Assembly: GCF_014650775.1 (NCBI RefSeq)
Contig: NZ_BMVP01000002.1
Coordinates: forward strand, 372,001 to 436,000
Source: Streptomyces cirratus
GTDB taxonomy: Bacteria; Actinomycetota; Actinomycetes; Streptomycetales; Streptomycetaceae
Direction: 5' to 3'
Length of the DNA stretch: 64,000 nt
Shown piece by piece: positions 9,205-17,289 of this stretch. Made by a program: the position numbers and the translations under genes. The notes under the pieces are model-generated. The model was not told the origin of the DNA and searched no databases. It saw nothing but the letters and a program-made list of their open reading frames with translations. Every line of letters begins with the position of its first letter. The stretch's first letter is position 1.

Positions 9205-10461
9205 TCACACGAGGTCCTCGTCCGCCGGGCGGCGCCCGCGCCGGCCGGGCCACCGACGGTTGAAGGCGAAGGTGCCGCCCGCCAGCGCGGCCAGCACCCC
9301 GCCCGCGATGCCCAGCGCGGTACCCAGTCCGCTGTCGCCGGGATCACCGCCGGCCGCCGCCCGGCTCTGCTCGTGCGACTGGGCGGGTGCGCCCTTCGAC
9401 TTGGTGTCCGCGCTCTTCGGCGGAACCAGCTCACCGACCGGCTTGACCTTTCCGGCCGCCGCGAAACCCCAGTCGAAGAGCTCGGCGGTCTCCTCGTACA
9501 CCGAGTTGATCCCGCCGGCGCCCGGGTCCATCACCGTGACCAGCAGCTTCCTGTTGCCGCGCTGCGCCGCGCCGGTGAAGGTGGCACCGGCCATGCTGGT
9601 GTTGCCGTTCTTCACTCCGGCGATCCCCTTGTACGGGGAGATCCCGCCCGCGCCCGTCATCAGCCGGTTGGTGTTCTGGATCTCGAAGGAATCGCGCGGC
9701 TTGCCCGTCTGGTGCCCGCCGGGGAACTGTGCGCTCGCCGTGCCGCAGTACTCCCGGAAGTCCTGCTTCTGGAGGCCGGAGCGGGCGATGAGGGTGAGGT
9801 CGTAGGCGCTCGACACCTGACCGGGGGCGTCGTACCCGTCAGGGGAGACCACGTGGGTGTCGAGGGCCTGGAGCTCCTCGGCGTGCGCCTGCATGTCCTT
9901 GACGGTCTTCTCGATGCCGCCGTTCATGGCCGACAGCACGTGCACGGCGTCGTTGCCCGAACGCAGGAAGACCCCGAGCCACAGGTCGTGGACGGTGTAC
10001 TCGGCGTCCTCCTTGACCCCGACCAGACTGCTGCCCGCCCCGACGTCGGCCATCTCCTCCTCGGTCACCTTGTGCACCTGGTCCTTGGGCAGGGTCGGCA
10101 GCACCGTGTCCGCGAACAGCATCTTCATCGTCGAGGCCGGCGGGAGCCGCCAGTGCGCGTTGTGCGCGGCCAGCACCTCACCCGTATCGGCGTCCGCCAC
10201 GATCCACGACCGCCCCGTGAGGTTCGCCGGCAGGGCCGGGGCCCCGGGCAGCAGGTTCACCTGGGTGCCGGGCTGCCCCAGTGCGGCGCCGCCCACGCTG
10301 GACATCGACGAGGGGGGCGCGGCGGACCTGGGAAGCCTGCCCTTCCCGTCCGCCGGCGGCGGCGAGGGCACCACCGGACGGGCGTACGCGGGGACCCCGA
10401 GCATCGCGGGAACCATGAGCGCGGCGGAAAGGACCGTCAGCGCGGTCTTCTTGGCAGACAC
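9205..10461 (-). CDS. Serine-type D-alanyl-D-alanine carboxypeptidase (peptidase S11)
   Basis: This 418-residue penicillin-binding protein is predicted to trim the terminal D-Ala from peptidoglycan stem peptides outside the membrane. The signal peptide (ALTVLSAALMVPAMLGVPAYA) begins after the GTG start at 10461. The active-site SxxK is STMK at about 110-113 and SxN is SGN at 168-170. The third motif reads KNG (VKNGNTSMAG, about 284-286) rather than the usual KTG. A C-terminal helix (LGIAGGVLAALAGGTFAF) followed by RRWPGRRGRR anchors it in the membrane. It is divergent from the small membrane protein at 10583. Confidence 0.92.
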   Translation of the reverse strand: MSAKKTALTVLSAALMVPAMLGVPAYARPVVPSPPPADGKGRLPRSAAPPSSMSSVGGAALGQPGTQVNLLPGAPALPANLTGRSWIVADADTGEVLAAHNAHWRLPPASTMKMLFADTVLPTLPKDQVHKVTEEEMADVGAGSSLVGVKEDAEYTVHDLWLGVFLRSGNDAVHVLSAMNGGIEKTVKDMQAHAEELQALDTHVVSPDGYDAPGQVSSAYDLTLIARSGLQKQDFREYCGTASAQFPGGHQTGKPRDSFEIQNTNRLMTGAGGISPYKGIAGVKNGNTSMAGATFTGAAQRGNRKLLVTVMDPGAGGINSVYEETAELFDWGFAAAGKVKPVGELVPPKSADTKSKGAPAQSHEQSRAAAGGDPGDSGLGTALGIAGGVLAALAGGTFAFNRRWPGRRGRRPADEDLV

Positions 10462-10582
10462 GCAGGTGAAAGTACATCCCGATGGGCCGACCGCAGCCCC
10501 GGAAAGGTCAACCCGCCGCAGCCGCCGCCGGTACAGCCCACCCCGGCGGGTCCGTCCTGGCGACGAAACCGATACTGAGGGC

Positions 10583-10828
10583 ATGAAACTCAGCCGCGCC
10601 GTCTCCTGGTTCCTGCTCGCCTTCGGAGTGTGGAGCTGGTTCATCTGGGTGACCTTCGTCCGGAATTTGTGGAAGAACGGAAGCGGCCTGTCCTTCGACG
10701 CGGCCGGCGACCCTACTGCGTACTTCTGGGTCCACCTTCTCCTCGCGGTCACGTCCTTTCTCCTGGGGACGGCCGTTGGGGTGATCGGGCTGCGCGGTCT
10801 GCGGGCGCTGCGGCGTGAGTCACGATGA
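10583..10828 (+). CDS. SCO4848-type small membrane protein
   Basis: This is an 81-residue protein with two predicted transmembrane helices (VSWFLLAFGVWSWFIWVTFV and FWVHLLLAVTSFLLGTAVGVIG) and a basic C-terminus (RGLRALRRESR). It matches the small actinobacterial family named after SCO4848, which lies between a D,D-carboxypeptidase and a metallophosphoesterase in the same order as here. Its function is unknown. Its stop overlaps the start of the next gene (ATGA), so the two are translationally coupled. Confidence 0.85.
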   Translation: MKLSRAVSWFLLAFGVWSWFIWVTFVRNLWKNGSGLSFDAAGDPTAYFWVHLLLAVTSFLLGTAVGVIGLRGLRALRRESR

Positions 10829-12102
10829 CCGTATTGGTCCTCGCGGTGGTCGCGCTCGCGGTACTGCTCCTGTTGGCCCTGGTGCACCGGTGGCTGTGGG
10901 CCCGGCTCGTCCGTGACACCACCCGGCCGGGTGGACCGGCGCGCACGGCGGGGACCGTGCTCGCGTTCGCCCTGCCGTTGCTGGCGCTCGCGGCGCTGGT
11001 GGCGGGGCACGCGGGGGCGCCGTTCTGGCTCCAGCGGGCGGTGGCCTGGCCGGGGTTCATGTGGCTGGCGGTGCTGCTGTACCTGACGATGGCGATGCTG
11101 GTGGCCGAGCCGGTGCGCCGGCTGTGGCTGCGCCGGACCGCGGCCCCCGAGCCGGCGCCCGTACCCGTACCGGCCGCGGCGCCCGCACCGGCCGCCGCGC
11201 CGGCGGGGCCCGAGCCGCAGCCGGCCGCCCCCGTGCCTTCGGAGCCGGGGCGGGCCGACGGGCCGGCGGCCGCCGGCCCCACCCGGCGTCGGTTCGTCGC
11301 CCGTACCGTCGGCGGGACCGCGGCCGCCGCGGCGCTCGGGACGGTCGGGCTCGGGACGTACGGGGTGCTGCGCGGCCCGCGCGTCAAGCGCGTGCAGGTG
11401 CCGCTCGCCCGGCTGCCCCGCGCAGCGCACGGTTTCCGGATCGCGGTCGTCAGCGACGTCCACCTCGGTCCGATCCTCGGCCGGGCCCACACCGCCCGCA
11501 TCGTCGAGACCGTCAACCGCACCCAGCCCGACCTCATCGCCATCGTCGGCGACCTCGTCGACGGCAGCGTGCACGATCTCGGCCCGGCCGCCGAACCGCT
11601 GCGCGGACTCAGGGCCCGGCACGGTTCCTTCTTCGTCACCGGTAACCACGAGTACTTCTCGGGCGCGCAGCAGTGGATCGACCACGTACGCGAACTCGGA
11701 CTCCAGCCCCTGGAGAACGCCCGCCGCGCCCTGCCGTACTTCGACCTCGCCGGGGTCAACGACGTCCAGGGGCGGAGCGAGGGCCACGGCCCCGACTTCC
11801 AGGCGGCCCTCGGCGACCGCGACCGTACCCGTACCGCCGTGCTCCTCGCCCACCAGCCGATCGTCATCCACGACGCCGTCCGGCACGGCGTCGACCTCCA
11901 GCTCTCCGGCCACACCCACGGCGGCCAGCTCTGGCCGGGAAATTACATCGCCGAACTCGCCAACCCCACCGTCGCCGGACTCGAGCGCTACGGGGACACA
12001 CAGCTGTACGTGTCGCGCGGTGCGGGCGCGTGGGGGCCGCCCGTGCGGGTGGGCGCTCCGTCGGACATCACTGTGGTCGAACTCGCCTCATACCAGGCCT
12101 GA
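10825..12102 (+). CDS. Membrane-anchored metallophosphoesterase
   Basis: This 425-residue protein has three or four N-terminal membrane helices, an Ala/Pro-rich linker (about residues 105-145) and another hydrophobic segment beginning RRRFVARTVGGTAAAAALG. A calcineurin-like phosphoesterase domain follows. The metal-binding motifs are in order: SDVHLG near 212, GDLVDG near 240, GNHEY near 273, and GHTHGGQLWPG near 361-371. This layout is that of YaeI/YkuE-type phosphoesterases acting outside the membrane. RRRF resembles a twin-arginine signal but lies internally. The ATG overlaps the upstream stop by 4 bp. Confidence 0.9.
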   Translation: MTVLVLAVVALAVLLLLALVHRWLWARLVRDTTRPGGPARTAGTVLAFALPLLALAALVAGHAGAPFWLQRAVAWPGFMWLAVLLYLTMAMLVAEPVRRLWLRRTAAPEPAPVPVPAAAPAPAAAPAGPEPQPAAPVPSEPGRADGPAAAGPTRRRFVARTVGGTAAAAALGTVGLGTYGVLRGPRVKRVQVPLARLPRAAHGFRIAVVSDVHLGPILGRAHTARIVETVNRTQPDLIAIVGDLVDGSVHDLGPAAEPLRGLRARHGSFFVTGNHEYFSGAQQWIDHVRELGLQPLENARRALPYFDLAGVNDVQGRSEGHGPDFQAALGDRDRTRTAVLLAHQPIVIHDAVRHGVDLQLSGHTHGGQLWPGNYIAELANPTVAGLERYGDTQLYVSRGAGAWGPPVRVGAPSDITVVELASYQA

Positions 12103-12190
12103 GCAGGCATCGCGGGCCTTCCGGTGGCTGATATTCCGTGATTGGCTGACCGATAATCGGAGCTCCTCATGTGAATAGCGGGGTCAGGGG

Positions 12191-13747
12191 ATGGGGTCTG
12201 TCAGACCTAAGATCATCGCGGCCGGTCTCGTCCTCGCGGCGGCCGGTGGTGTCGCGGCGTGGCAGTTGCTGCCCGACGGCGAGGGCCGCGGCGCCATCAG
12301 GGTCGGCACGAGCGACTCCGTCTCCAGCCTCGACCCGGCCGGGGCGTACGACGCGGGCTCCTGGGCGCTGTTCAGCAACGTCTACCAGTCGCTGCTGACC
12401 ATCAAGCCCGGCTCGGACACGCCGGTGCCGGACGCCGCCTCCGAGTGCGCGTTCGTCGGGCAGAAGCTCACCACGTACCAGTGCCGACTCCGCCCGGACG
12501 TGAAGTTCTCGGGCGGGCGCGCCGTCACCGCCGACGACGTGAAGTACTCCTTCGACCGGATCAAGGCGATCAACGCCGACCAGGGTCCGGCCTCGCTCTT
12601 CGACACCCTGGAGTCGGTCAAGGCCGACGCCGGTACGGTCACCTTCAACCTCAAGGCCCCCGACGCCACCTTCCCCTTCAAGATCGCGACCGGCGCGGCC
12701 TCGATCGTCGACAAGGGCGTGTACCCGGCCAAGGCGCTGCGCGAGGGCACCAAGGCCGACGGCTCGGGACCCTTCACCCTGGCCGGGTACGAGGCCGGCG
12801 CGAGCGCCGAGCTCAAACCCAACCCGGCGTACAAGGGGCAGGCCAAGCCCGCCCTCGCCCCCGTCACCGTCAAGTACTTCAAGGGCTCGGACGAACTCAA
12901 CAAGGCCTGGACGGACCGGAAGATCGACGTCGCCCACCGCGACATGCCGCCCGGGGTGCTCGCGGGCCTCGGCCCGGGCCTGACGGACACCCACTACCAG
13001 GTCTCCGGCGGCACCGAGACCCGCATCATGATCTTCAACGTCCGGCCCGGATCGACCGTCGCCAAGCCCGCCGTGCGCCAGGCCGTGGCCGCCGTCCTGG
13101 ACCGCTCCAAGCTGGCCGCCGAGATCCACAAGGGCACGGTCACCCCGCTCTACTCCCTCGTCCCGGCCGGGGTCGCCGGACACAGCACGCCGTTCTTCGA
13201 CACCTACCCCAAGCCCGACGGGGCGACGGCCAAGAAGATCCTCAAGGACGCCGGGATCGATGCTCCGGTGTCGCTGACCCTGGGGGTCAACGAGCGGGGC
13301 GCCAACGTCGAGGAAGCCGACGCCATCGCCAAGCAGCTCACCGCCAGCGGCCTGTTCCAGGTGAAGATCAAGACGGTCGCCACGTTCCAGGACTACCAGA
13401 AGCGGTACGCGGCCGGCGAGTTCGACGCCTACACCCTGGGCTGGATCGCCGACTTCCCGGACGCGGACAACTTCATCGCCCCGCTCGTGGCCACCGGCTC
13501 CAGCATGAACAACGGCTACTCCGACAAGACGGTCGACGACCTGATCGCCCGCACCCGTGGCCACTCGGCCCGCGGCGAGGCGGCCGCCGACTTCCGCGAG
13601 CTCCAGAAGCTGGTCGCCCAGCAGATCCCGATCCTGCCGATCTGGCAGAAGAAGGACTACGTGATGTCCCGCGAGGCCGTCGGCGGAGCGCAGTACCTCT
13701 CCGACGGTACGGGCGTCTGGCGGCTGTCGGAGCTCAACTGGCTCTGA
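12191..13747 (+). CDS. Family-5 ABC transporter substrate-binding protein (orphan)
   Basis: This 518-residue protein resembles extracellular solute-binding family 5 (oligopeptide/nickel DppA-OppA type). It has a hydrophobic N-terminus (IIAAGLVLAAAGGVAAW) without a lipobox cysteine, then GTSDSVSSLDPAGAYD, the LRPDVKFSGGRAVTADDVKYSFDRI signature, and TLGWIADFPDADNF near residue 415. It probably binds a peptide or similar solute at the cell surface. No permease or ATPase gene lies beside it, so its transporter is elsewhere or it acts alone. It converges with the TetR gene, 19 bp away. Confidence 0.9.
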   Translation: MGSVRPKIIAAGLVLAAAGGVAAWQLLPDGEGRGAIRVGTSDSVSSLDPAGAYDAGSWALFSNVYQSLLTIKPGSDTPVPDAASECAFVGQKLTTYQCRLRPDVKFSGGRAVTADDVKYSFDRIKAINADQGPASLFDTLESVKADAGTVTFNLKAPDATFPFKIATGAASIVDKGVYPAKALREGTKADGSGPFTLAGYEAGASAELKPNPAYKGQAKPALAPVTVKYFKGSDELNKAWTDRKIDVAHRDMPPGVLAGLGPGLTDTHYQVSGGTETRIMIFNVRPGSTVAKPAVRQAVAAVLDRSKLAAEIHKGTVTPLYSLVPAGVAGHSTPFFDTYPKPDGATAKKILKDAGIDAPVSLTLGVNERGANVEEADAIAKQLTASGLFQVKIKTVATFQDYQKRYAAGEFDAYTLGWIADFPDADNFIAPLVATGSSMNNGYSDKTVDDLIARTRGHSARGEAAADFRELQKLVAQQIPILPIWQKKDYVMSREAVGGAQYLSDGTGVWRLSELNWL

Positions 13748-13766
13748 CGCAGCGGCCCGCCTGCGC

Positions 13767-14501
13767 CTACGCCCCCTCCCCGGGGTGCGGGTCGGAGGCG
13801 CGCTTCCGGCGGGAGACCGCGGTCTGCGCCATGCCCGGCAGGAAGTCCGCGAACAGTTCGTGGACCTCCCGCACCAGCGGCCGCAGCACCCGGAACCGGG
13901 CGAGGACGATGCCCCGCGTCGTGAGCTGCGCGCCGCGCTCGGCGAGCCGGCGGGTCTTCTCGCTGTCGGGCGAGCGGTCGAAGACCCAGTACAGGACGAG
14001 TCCCATCTGCGAGAGCCACATCAGCTCGGGCAGCACGTCGGCCAGTTCCTCCGGCACCTTCGTCTTCGCACCGGCCAGCACCTCGCGGTGCATGTCGATC
14101 GCCGCCTTGCGGGCGGGTTCCGACTCGGGCGAGAAGGGGCTCAGCGGGCTCTCCGGGTCGGCCGCGTTCTTGAAGAACTGCGACGCGAACTCGTGGTACG
14201 GCGCCGCGATGTCCAGCCAGCTCGTCAGCACGCCCGCGAGGCGCTTCTGCAAGTCGGTCTCGCTGTCCAGGATCGGCCGGACCGCCGCCTGGTGAGCGGC
14301 GCCGATCCGGTCGTAGAACCCCTGGACCAGGTGTTCCTTCGAAGCGAAGTAGTAGTACGCGTTCCCGACCGAAACCCCGGCCTCCTTGGCGATGGCCCGC
14401 ATGGTCGTCTTGTCGAACCCGCGCTCCTGGAACAGGCGGAGGGCGGTTTCGAGGATGAGGGTGCGGGTCTGTTCGCTCTTCGGAGCCTTCTGATCGGTCA
14501 C
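13767..14501 (-). CDS. TetR-family transcriptional regulator
   Basis: This 244-residue regulator has an N-terminal TetR helix-turn-helix (TRTLILETALRLFQERGFDKTTMRAIAKEAGVSVGNAYYYF region, about residues 10-50) and a helical ligand-binding domain including LTSWLDIAAPYHEFASQFF. The start is GTG 14501. It is the last gene of a three-gene minus-strand unit (membrane protein, DCC protein, TetR). The unit's promoter carries two identical-arm palindromes, TTGAAC-N2-GTTCAA. Autoregulation of this unit is inferred from that layout. The inducer is unknown. Confidence 0.88.
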   Translation of the reverse strand: MTDQKAPKSEQTRTLILETALRLFQERGFDKTTMRAIAKEAGVSVGNAYYYFASKEHLVQGFYDRIGAAHQAAVRPILDSETDLQKRLAGVLTSWLDIAAPYHEFASQFFKNAADPESPLSPFSPESEPARKAAIDMHREVLAGAKTKVPEELADVLPELMWLSQMGLVLYWVFDRSPDSEKTRRLAERGAQLTTRGIVLARFRVLRPLVREVHELFADFLPGMAQTAVSRRKRASDPHPGEGA

Positions 14502-14512
14502 GGTGTACGACC

Positions 14513-14932
14513 CTATCGGGGTGCTGCGCACTGGTCGCCACAGGCCGGTTCTTCCGCCCCCGCCGCGCCGTCGGTACGGACCGCGGCCCGCCAGGCGGAG
14601 GCGGTGTACATGGCGGCCCGGGCGAAGGGCCGGCCCGCCGGGGTGGCGAGCCAGTTGGCCCTCGGCCGGTGCTCGGCCAGGGCCCACAGGCACACGATGA
14701 AGGCATCGGTGTCGGTCCAGACCTGGCCCGCGTTCCCGACCACGGTGATCCGGCGCAGCGTCGCCGCGTGGTCCAGGCCCGGGAACCGCTGCTGCGCCTC
14801 GTACGATCCGGCGGGGACCAGCCGCAGCGGTACGAGCCACCGCTGTCCGAGGAGCCAGTGCCGGATGTGCACGCAGAGCGGGCAGTTCGCGTCGTAGAGG
14901 ACGGTCAGGTGCCGGAGGGCCGCCGCGGCCAT
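14513..14932 (-). CDS. DCC-family (DUF393) thiol-disulfide oxidoreductase-like protein
   Basis: This 139-residue protein starts at ATG 14932, six bases after the upstream gene ends. It has the DUF393 signature near the N-terminus, LYDANCPLCVHIRHWL (about residues 11-26), with the CPLC dithiol pair. DxxCPLC proteins are predicted thiol-disulfide oxidoreductases, but the biochemical role is largely uncharacterised. The C-terminus holds another pair of cysteines (EEPACGDQC). It is translated between a four-helix membrane protein and a TetR regulator. Confidence 0.85.
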   Translation of the reverse strand: MAAAALRHLTVLYDANCPLCVHIRHWLLGQRWLVPLRLVPAGSYEAQQRFPGLDHAATLRRITVVGNAGQVWTDTDAFIVCLWALAEHRPRANWLATPAGRPFARAAMYTASAWRAAVRTDGAAGAEEPACGDQCAAPR

Positions 14933-14938
14933 CGGGGT

Positions 14939-15343
14939 TCAGGCCCCGGCCGGGGCGGTCCACCCCTGGGGGGCGACCGGCGGGATCTGCTGGCGCTCCA
15001 TGATGCCGCGGCGGCGCATCTTGTTGAGCACCCACACGTTGCCGAGGTGCATCACGCCGAGGACGAGCAGGACGACGCCGAGCTTCACCGAGAGCGCCTC
15101 GAAGAGCCCGCGGGCTGCGGTGATGGTCTCGGCCGAGCGCAGGTAGAGGGTCACGAAGCCGATGTTCACCAGGTAGAAGCCGACGACCAGGAGGTGGTTG
15201 ACGGCGTCCGCGAGCTTCTCGTTGCCCTGGAGGACGTCGGCGATGAAGACGCGGCCGTTGCGGGTGAGGGTGCGGGCGACCCAGACGGTGAGCCCGATGC
15301 TGATGACCAGGTAGATGACGTACGCGACCACGGTGAGGTCCAT
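14939..15343 (-). CDS. Four-helix membrane protein of the TetR-controlled unit
   Basis: This 134-residue protein has about three or four hydrophobic helices (TVVAYVIYLVISIGLTVWVA, LLVVGFYLVNIGFVTLYL, LGVVLLVLGVMHLGNVWVL) followed by a basic segment NKMRRRGIMERQ and a proline-rich tail. It is recognisable as a conserved actinobacterial membrane protein, but no function is known. The start is ATG 15343, preceded by AAAGGGGG. It is the first gene downstream of the promoter at 15386-15414 and its two operators. Confidence 0.82.
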   Translation of the reverse strand: MDLTVVAYVIYLVISIGLTVWVARTLTRNGRVFIADVLQGNEKLADAVNHLLVVGFYLVNIGFVTLYLRSAETITAARGLFEALSVKLGVVLLVLGVMHLGNVWVLNKMRRRGIMERQQIPPVAPQGWTAPAGA

Positions 15344-15356
15344 GCCCCAGCCCCCT

Positions 15357-15414
15357 TTGAACGTGTTCAACTGCTGACAGGGCTGACTGTAGACCTCTTT
15401 TTGAACAGGTTCAA
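15357..15414 (-). promoter_or_regulatory. Promoter with two TTGAAC-N2-GTTCAA operators (TetR type)
   Basis: On the minus strand TTGAAC (15409-15414) and TACAGT (15386-15391) are separated by 17 bp, a good sigma-70 type promoter. The -35 box is the first half of a 14-bp palindrome at 15401-15414. A second palindrome with the same arms lies at 15357-15370, downstream of the expected start and just before the ribosome-binding site. Their centres are 44 bp apart. This arrangement is typical of a repressed promoter. The TetR encoded at the end of the same unit is the natural candidate, by inference. Confidence 0.7.
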
Positions 15415-15423
15415 GCGTTCGGT

Positions 15424-15837
15424 TCAAGGTGTCATCCCGATCGCCTTCTCCAGCAACTCCGGATCGACGTGCGGAGCGTCGGGCGTCGGCAGCGACCGCC
15501 AGGCCAGTGGCCATGTCGCCCCGTACAGCGCGGGCACCCCGACGTAGGCGGCGGCGGACCGGGTGCGCGAGCTGTACCGCTGGGCGTACGAGGGCCAGCT
15601 CCGCTCCCGCGCGGCCCCGGGCGGGAGCAGGAAGTACATCCAGCGGAAGCCGTTGAGCTCGTAGACGATGGGTCCGGGGTCGTGGTCGGTGAGCCGGCTG
15701 AGCTGCTTGGCGATGTCCTCGCCGAGCTGGCCCTGAATGCGGACGGCATCGAAGTGCACGCCGGCGAGCCGGAGGCGGAAGCCGGACTCGGGGACCCAGT
15801 CCGGGGCCCACGCGCGGGGGGAGATTTCGTCGTTCAC
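15424..15837 (-). CDS. Hypothetical protein, 137 residues
   Basis: No family is recognised. The protein starts at GTG 15837 and contains VPESGFRLRLAGVHFDAV, a probable helix IAKQLSRLTDHD, and PGPIVYELNGFRWMYFLLPPGAA, which looks like a beta-strand core. There is no signal peptide or membrane helix. It is divergent from an XRE regulator (74-bp gap) and its 3' end lies ten bases from the TetR-type promoter region. Codon bias is typical of the neighbours, so it is probably a real gene. Confidence 0.65.
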   Translation of the reverse strand: MNDEISPRAWAPDWVPESGFRLRLAGVHFDAVRIQGQLGEDIAKQLSRLTDHDPGPIVYELNGFRWMYFLLPPGAARERSWPSYAQRYSSRTRSAAAYVGVPALYGATWPLAWRSLPTPDAPHVDPELLEKAIGMTP

Positions 15838-15911
15838 ACCACAGAGGGTGACGGCCCGGAGCTAGCCTGAACAGTGGTCGTGCCGTCACAGACGGCGATC
15901 TGTGAAGGGCA

Positions 15912-16748
15912 GTGAAGCGGATGACCGAGCCTGTGAACCCGAGTGAACCCCTCCCGTCGGCGCTCCGGCGCGGCCTGGGCGCCCAGATGCGCACGCTCCG
16001 TGAGAAACGGGGGGTCTCGCGACAGCAGTTGGGCGGGGACACGAACTTCTCGCCGTCGACCATCGGGGCGTTCGAGCGGGGCGAGCGGGCGATGGACGCC
16101 GAGACGATCGAGAAGGTGGACGACGTCCTGGGCGGCGAGGGCCTGCTGAAGGCGACGGTGCCGTACCTGGAGGAGGAGCGGTACGCGCCGCAGTTCCGGA
16201 ACTTTGCGCCGATCGAGGCGAAGGCGGTGAGCCTGTGGGTCTACTCCACGCACGTGCTGCATGGCCTGCTCCAGACGGAGGCGTACGCGCGCCAGGTGTT
16301 CGTGGACCACTGGCCGCCCGTCGCTGCCGAGGAGATAGAGAATCGGCTGACTGCCCGCTTGGACCGCCAAGCGCTTCTGTACCGGGACCCGCCGCCGGTG
16401 CTGTGCTTCGTACTGGAGGAGACCTTCCTGCGGCGCAAGGTTGGTGGCGACCTGATCTGGCGGGAACAACTGCACCACTTGCTGGAATGCGGTCGCCTAC
16501 CGCATGTGAGCATCCAACTGATCCCGCTTGAATGCGAGGAGGCACTGGGATCCGAGGGGTCGATGACAGTCGCGGAGACTTCGCAGCACCGGATGCTGGG
16601 CTATGTCGAGGGGCAGGGCCAGAGCTGGGTGATCTCCGACCGGGCAGTGGTCAGCGAAATGGTCCAACGCCATGCGAACATTCGTGGGATGGCGCTGAGC
16701 CCGAAGGACTCGGCCCGGCGGATCCAGCGGCTGCTAGGAGAGCGATGA
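15912..16748 (+). CDS. XRE-family regulator with DUF5753 domain
   Basis: This 278-residue protein has an N-terminal helix-turn-helix (LGAQMRTLREKRGVSRQQLGGDTNFSPSTIGAFERGER, about residues 20-60). A C-terminal DUF5753 domain follows (YSTHVLHGLLQTEAYAR, LTARLDRQALL, LPHVSIQLIPLE). Such proteins occur in large numbers in streptomycetes, each paired with a DUF397 protein. The BldB/WhiJ-type systems are the studied examples and affect development. The start is GTG 15912; ATG 15921 is an alternative. Its stop overlaps the DUF397 start (ATGA). Confidence 0.9.
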   Translation: MKRMTEPVNPSEPLPSALRRGLGAQMRTLREKRGVSRQQLGGDTNFSPSTIGAFERGERAMDAETIEKVDDVLGGEGLLKATVPYLEEERYAPQFRNFAPIEAKAVSLWVYSTHVLHGLLQTEAYARQVFVDHWPPVAAEEIENRLTARLDRQALLYRDPPPVLCFVLEETFLRRKVGGDLIWREQLHHLLECGRLPHVSIQLIPLECEEALGSEGSMTVAETSQHRMLGYVEGQGQSWVISDRAVVSEMVQRHANIRGMALSPKDSARRIQRLLGER

Positions 16749-16984
16749 ACACGGAACTGGCCTGGTTCAAGAGCAGTTACAGCGGCGGCTCCGGCGGCGA
16801 GTGCGTCGAGGTGGCCATGGCCTGGCAGAAGAGCAGCTACAGCGGTGGTGACGGCGGTCAGTGTGTGGAGGTCGCGGCCTGCCCGTCCGCCGTGCATGTC
16901 CGCGACTCCAAGGACACCGCCCGCCCCGCCCTCACGCTCACCCCCTCGGCCTGGGCGGCGTTCACCGACTTCGCGGCGGCCTGA
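16745..16984 (+). CDS. DUF397 protein with duplicated signature
   Basis: This 79-residue protein is coupled by a 4-bp overlap to the XRE/DUF5753 gene. DUF397 proteins usually carry one W-x-KSSYSxGxGGxCVEVA signature. Here it occurs twice in tandem: WFKSSYSGGSGGECVEVA at about residues 7-24 and WQKSSYSGGDGGQCVEVA at about 27-44. A normal tail follows (VHVRDSKDTARPALTLTPSAWAAFTDF). Family members act as small partners or antagonists of the neighbouring XRE protein. The duplication may change how many partners it binds. Confidence 0.88.
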   Translation: MNTELAWFKSSYSGGSGGECVEVAMAWQKSSYSGGDGGQCVEVAACPSAVHVRDSKDTARPALTLTPSAWAAFTDFAAA

Positions 16985-17289
16985 GCGTCCGTCTTCCCCT
17001 CGGACGGCGCGGGCCGCCTCTTGGCCGGCCGGCCCGCGTCCAAGAGGTCGGCCACGTCGAGGGTGACCTTGGCGCCCAGCGTGTCGGGCAGGGTCGCCAG
17101 CTCTCCTGCGGCGTGGATACGGTGGCTCTTGCAGTCAGGCCCGTGCTCCCTCGAAGAGGCCGCCCGGCTCACGGAGCAGAACCCCGGCGGACATTCCGGG
17201 CCTCCCGTGGGCTGGGTCGAGGGCATCATCGTAGGCCGTGAACGGCACCGGGCCCGGCAAGCTCCGGCATCGTGCACTACTCCCGGTGC
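16985..17289. other. Intergenic stretch with a possible minus-strand gene remnant
   Basis: No complete gene is supported. On the minus strand, roughly 16985-17160 has high third-position GC. It translates as a protein-like segment ending LPDTLGAKVTLDVADLLDAGRP-AKRRPAPSEGKT, but it would run on into the DUF397 gene on the other strand and has no convincing start. It may be a decayed gene or chance coding-like sequence. Confidence 0.3.
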
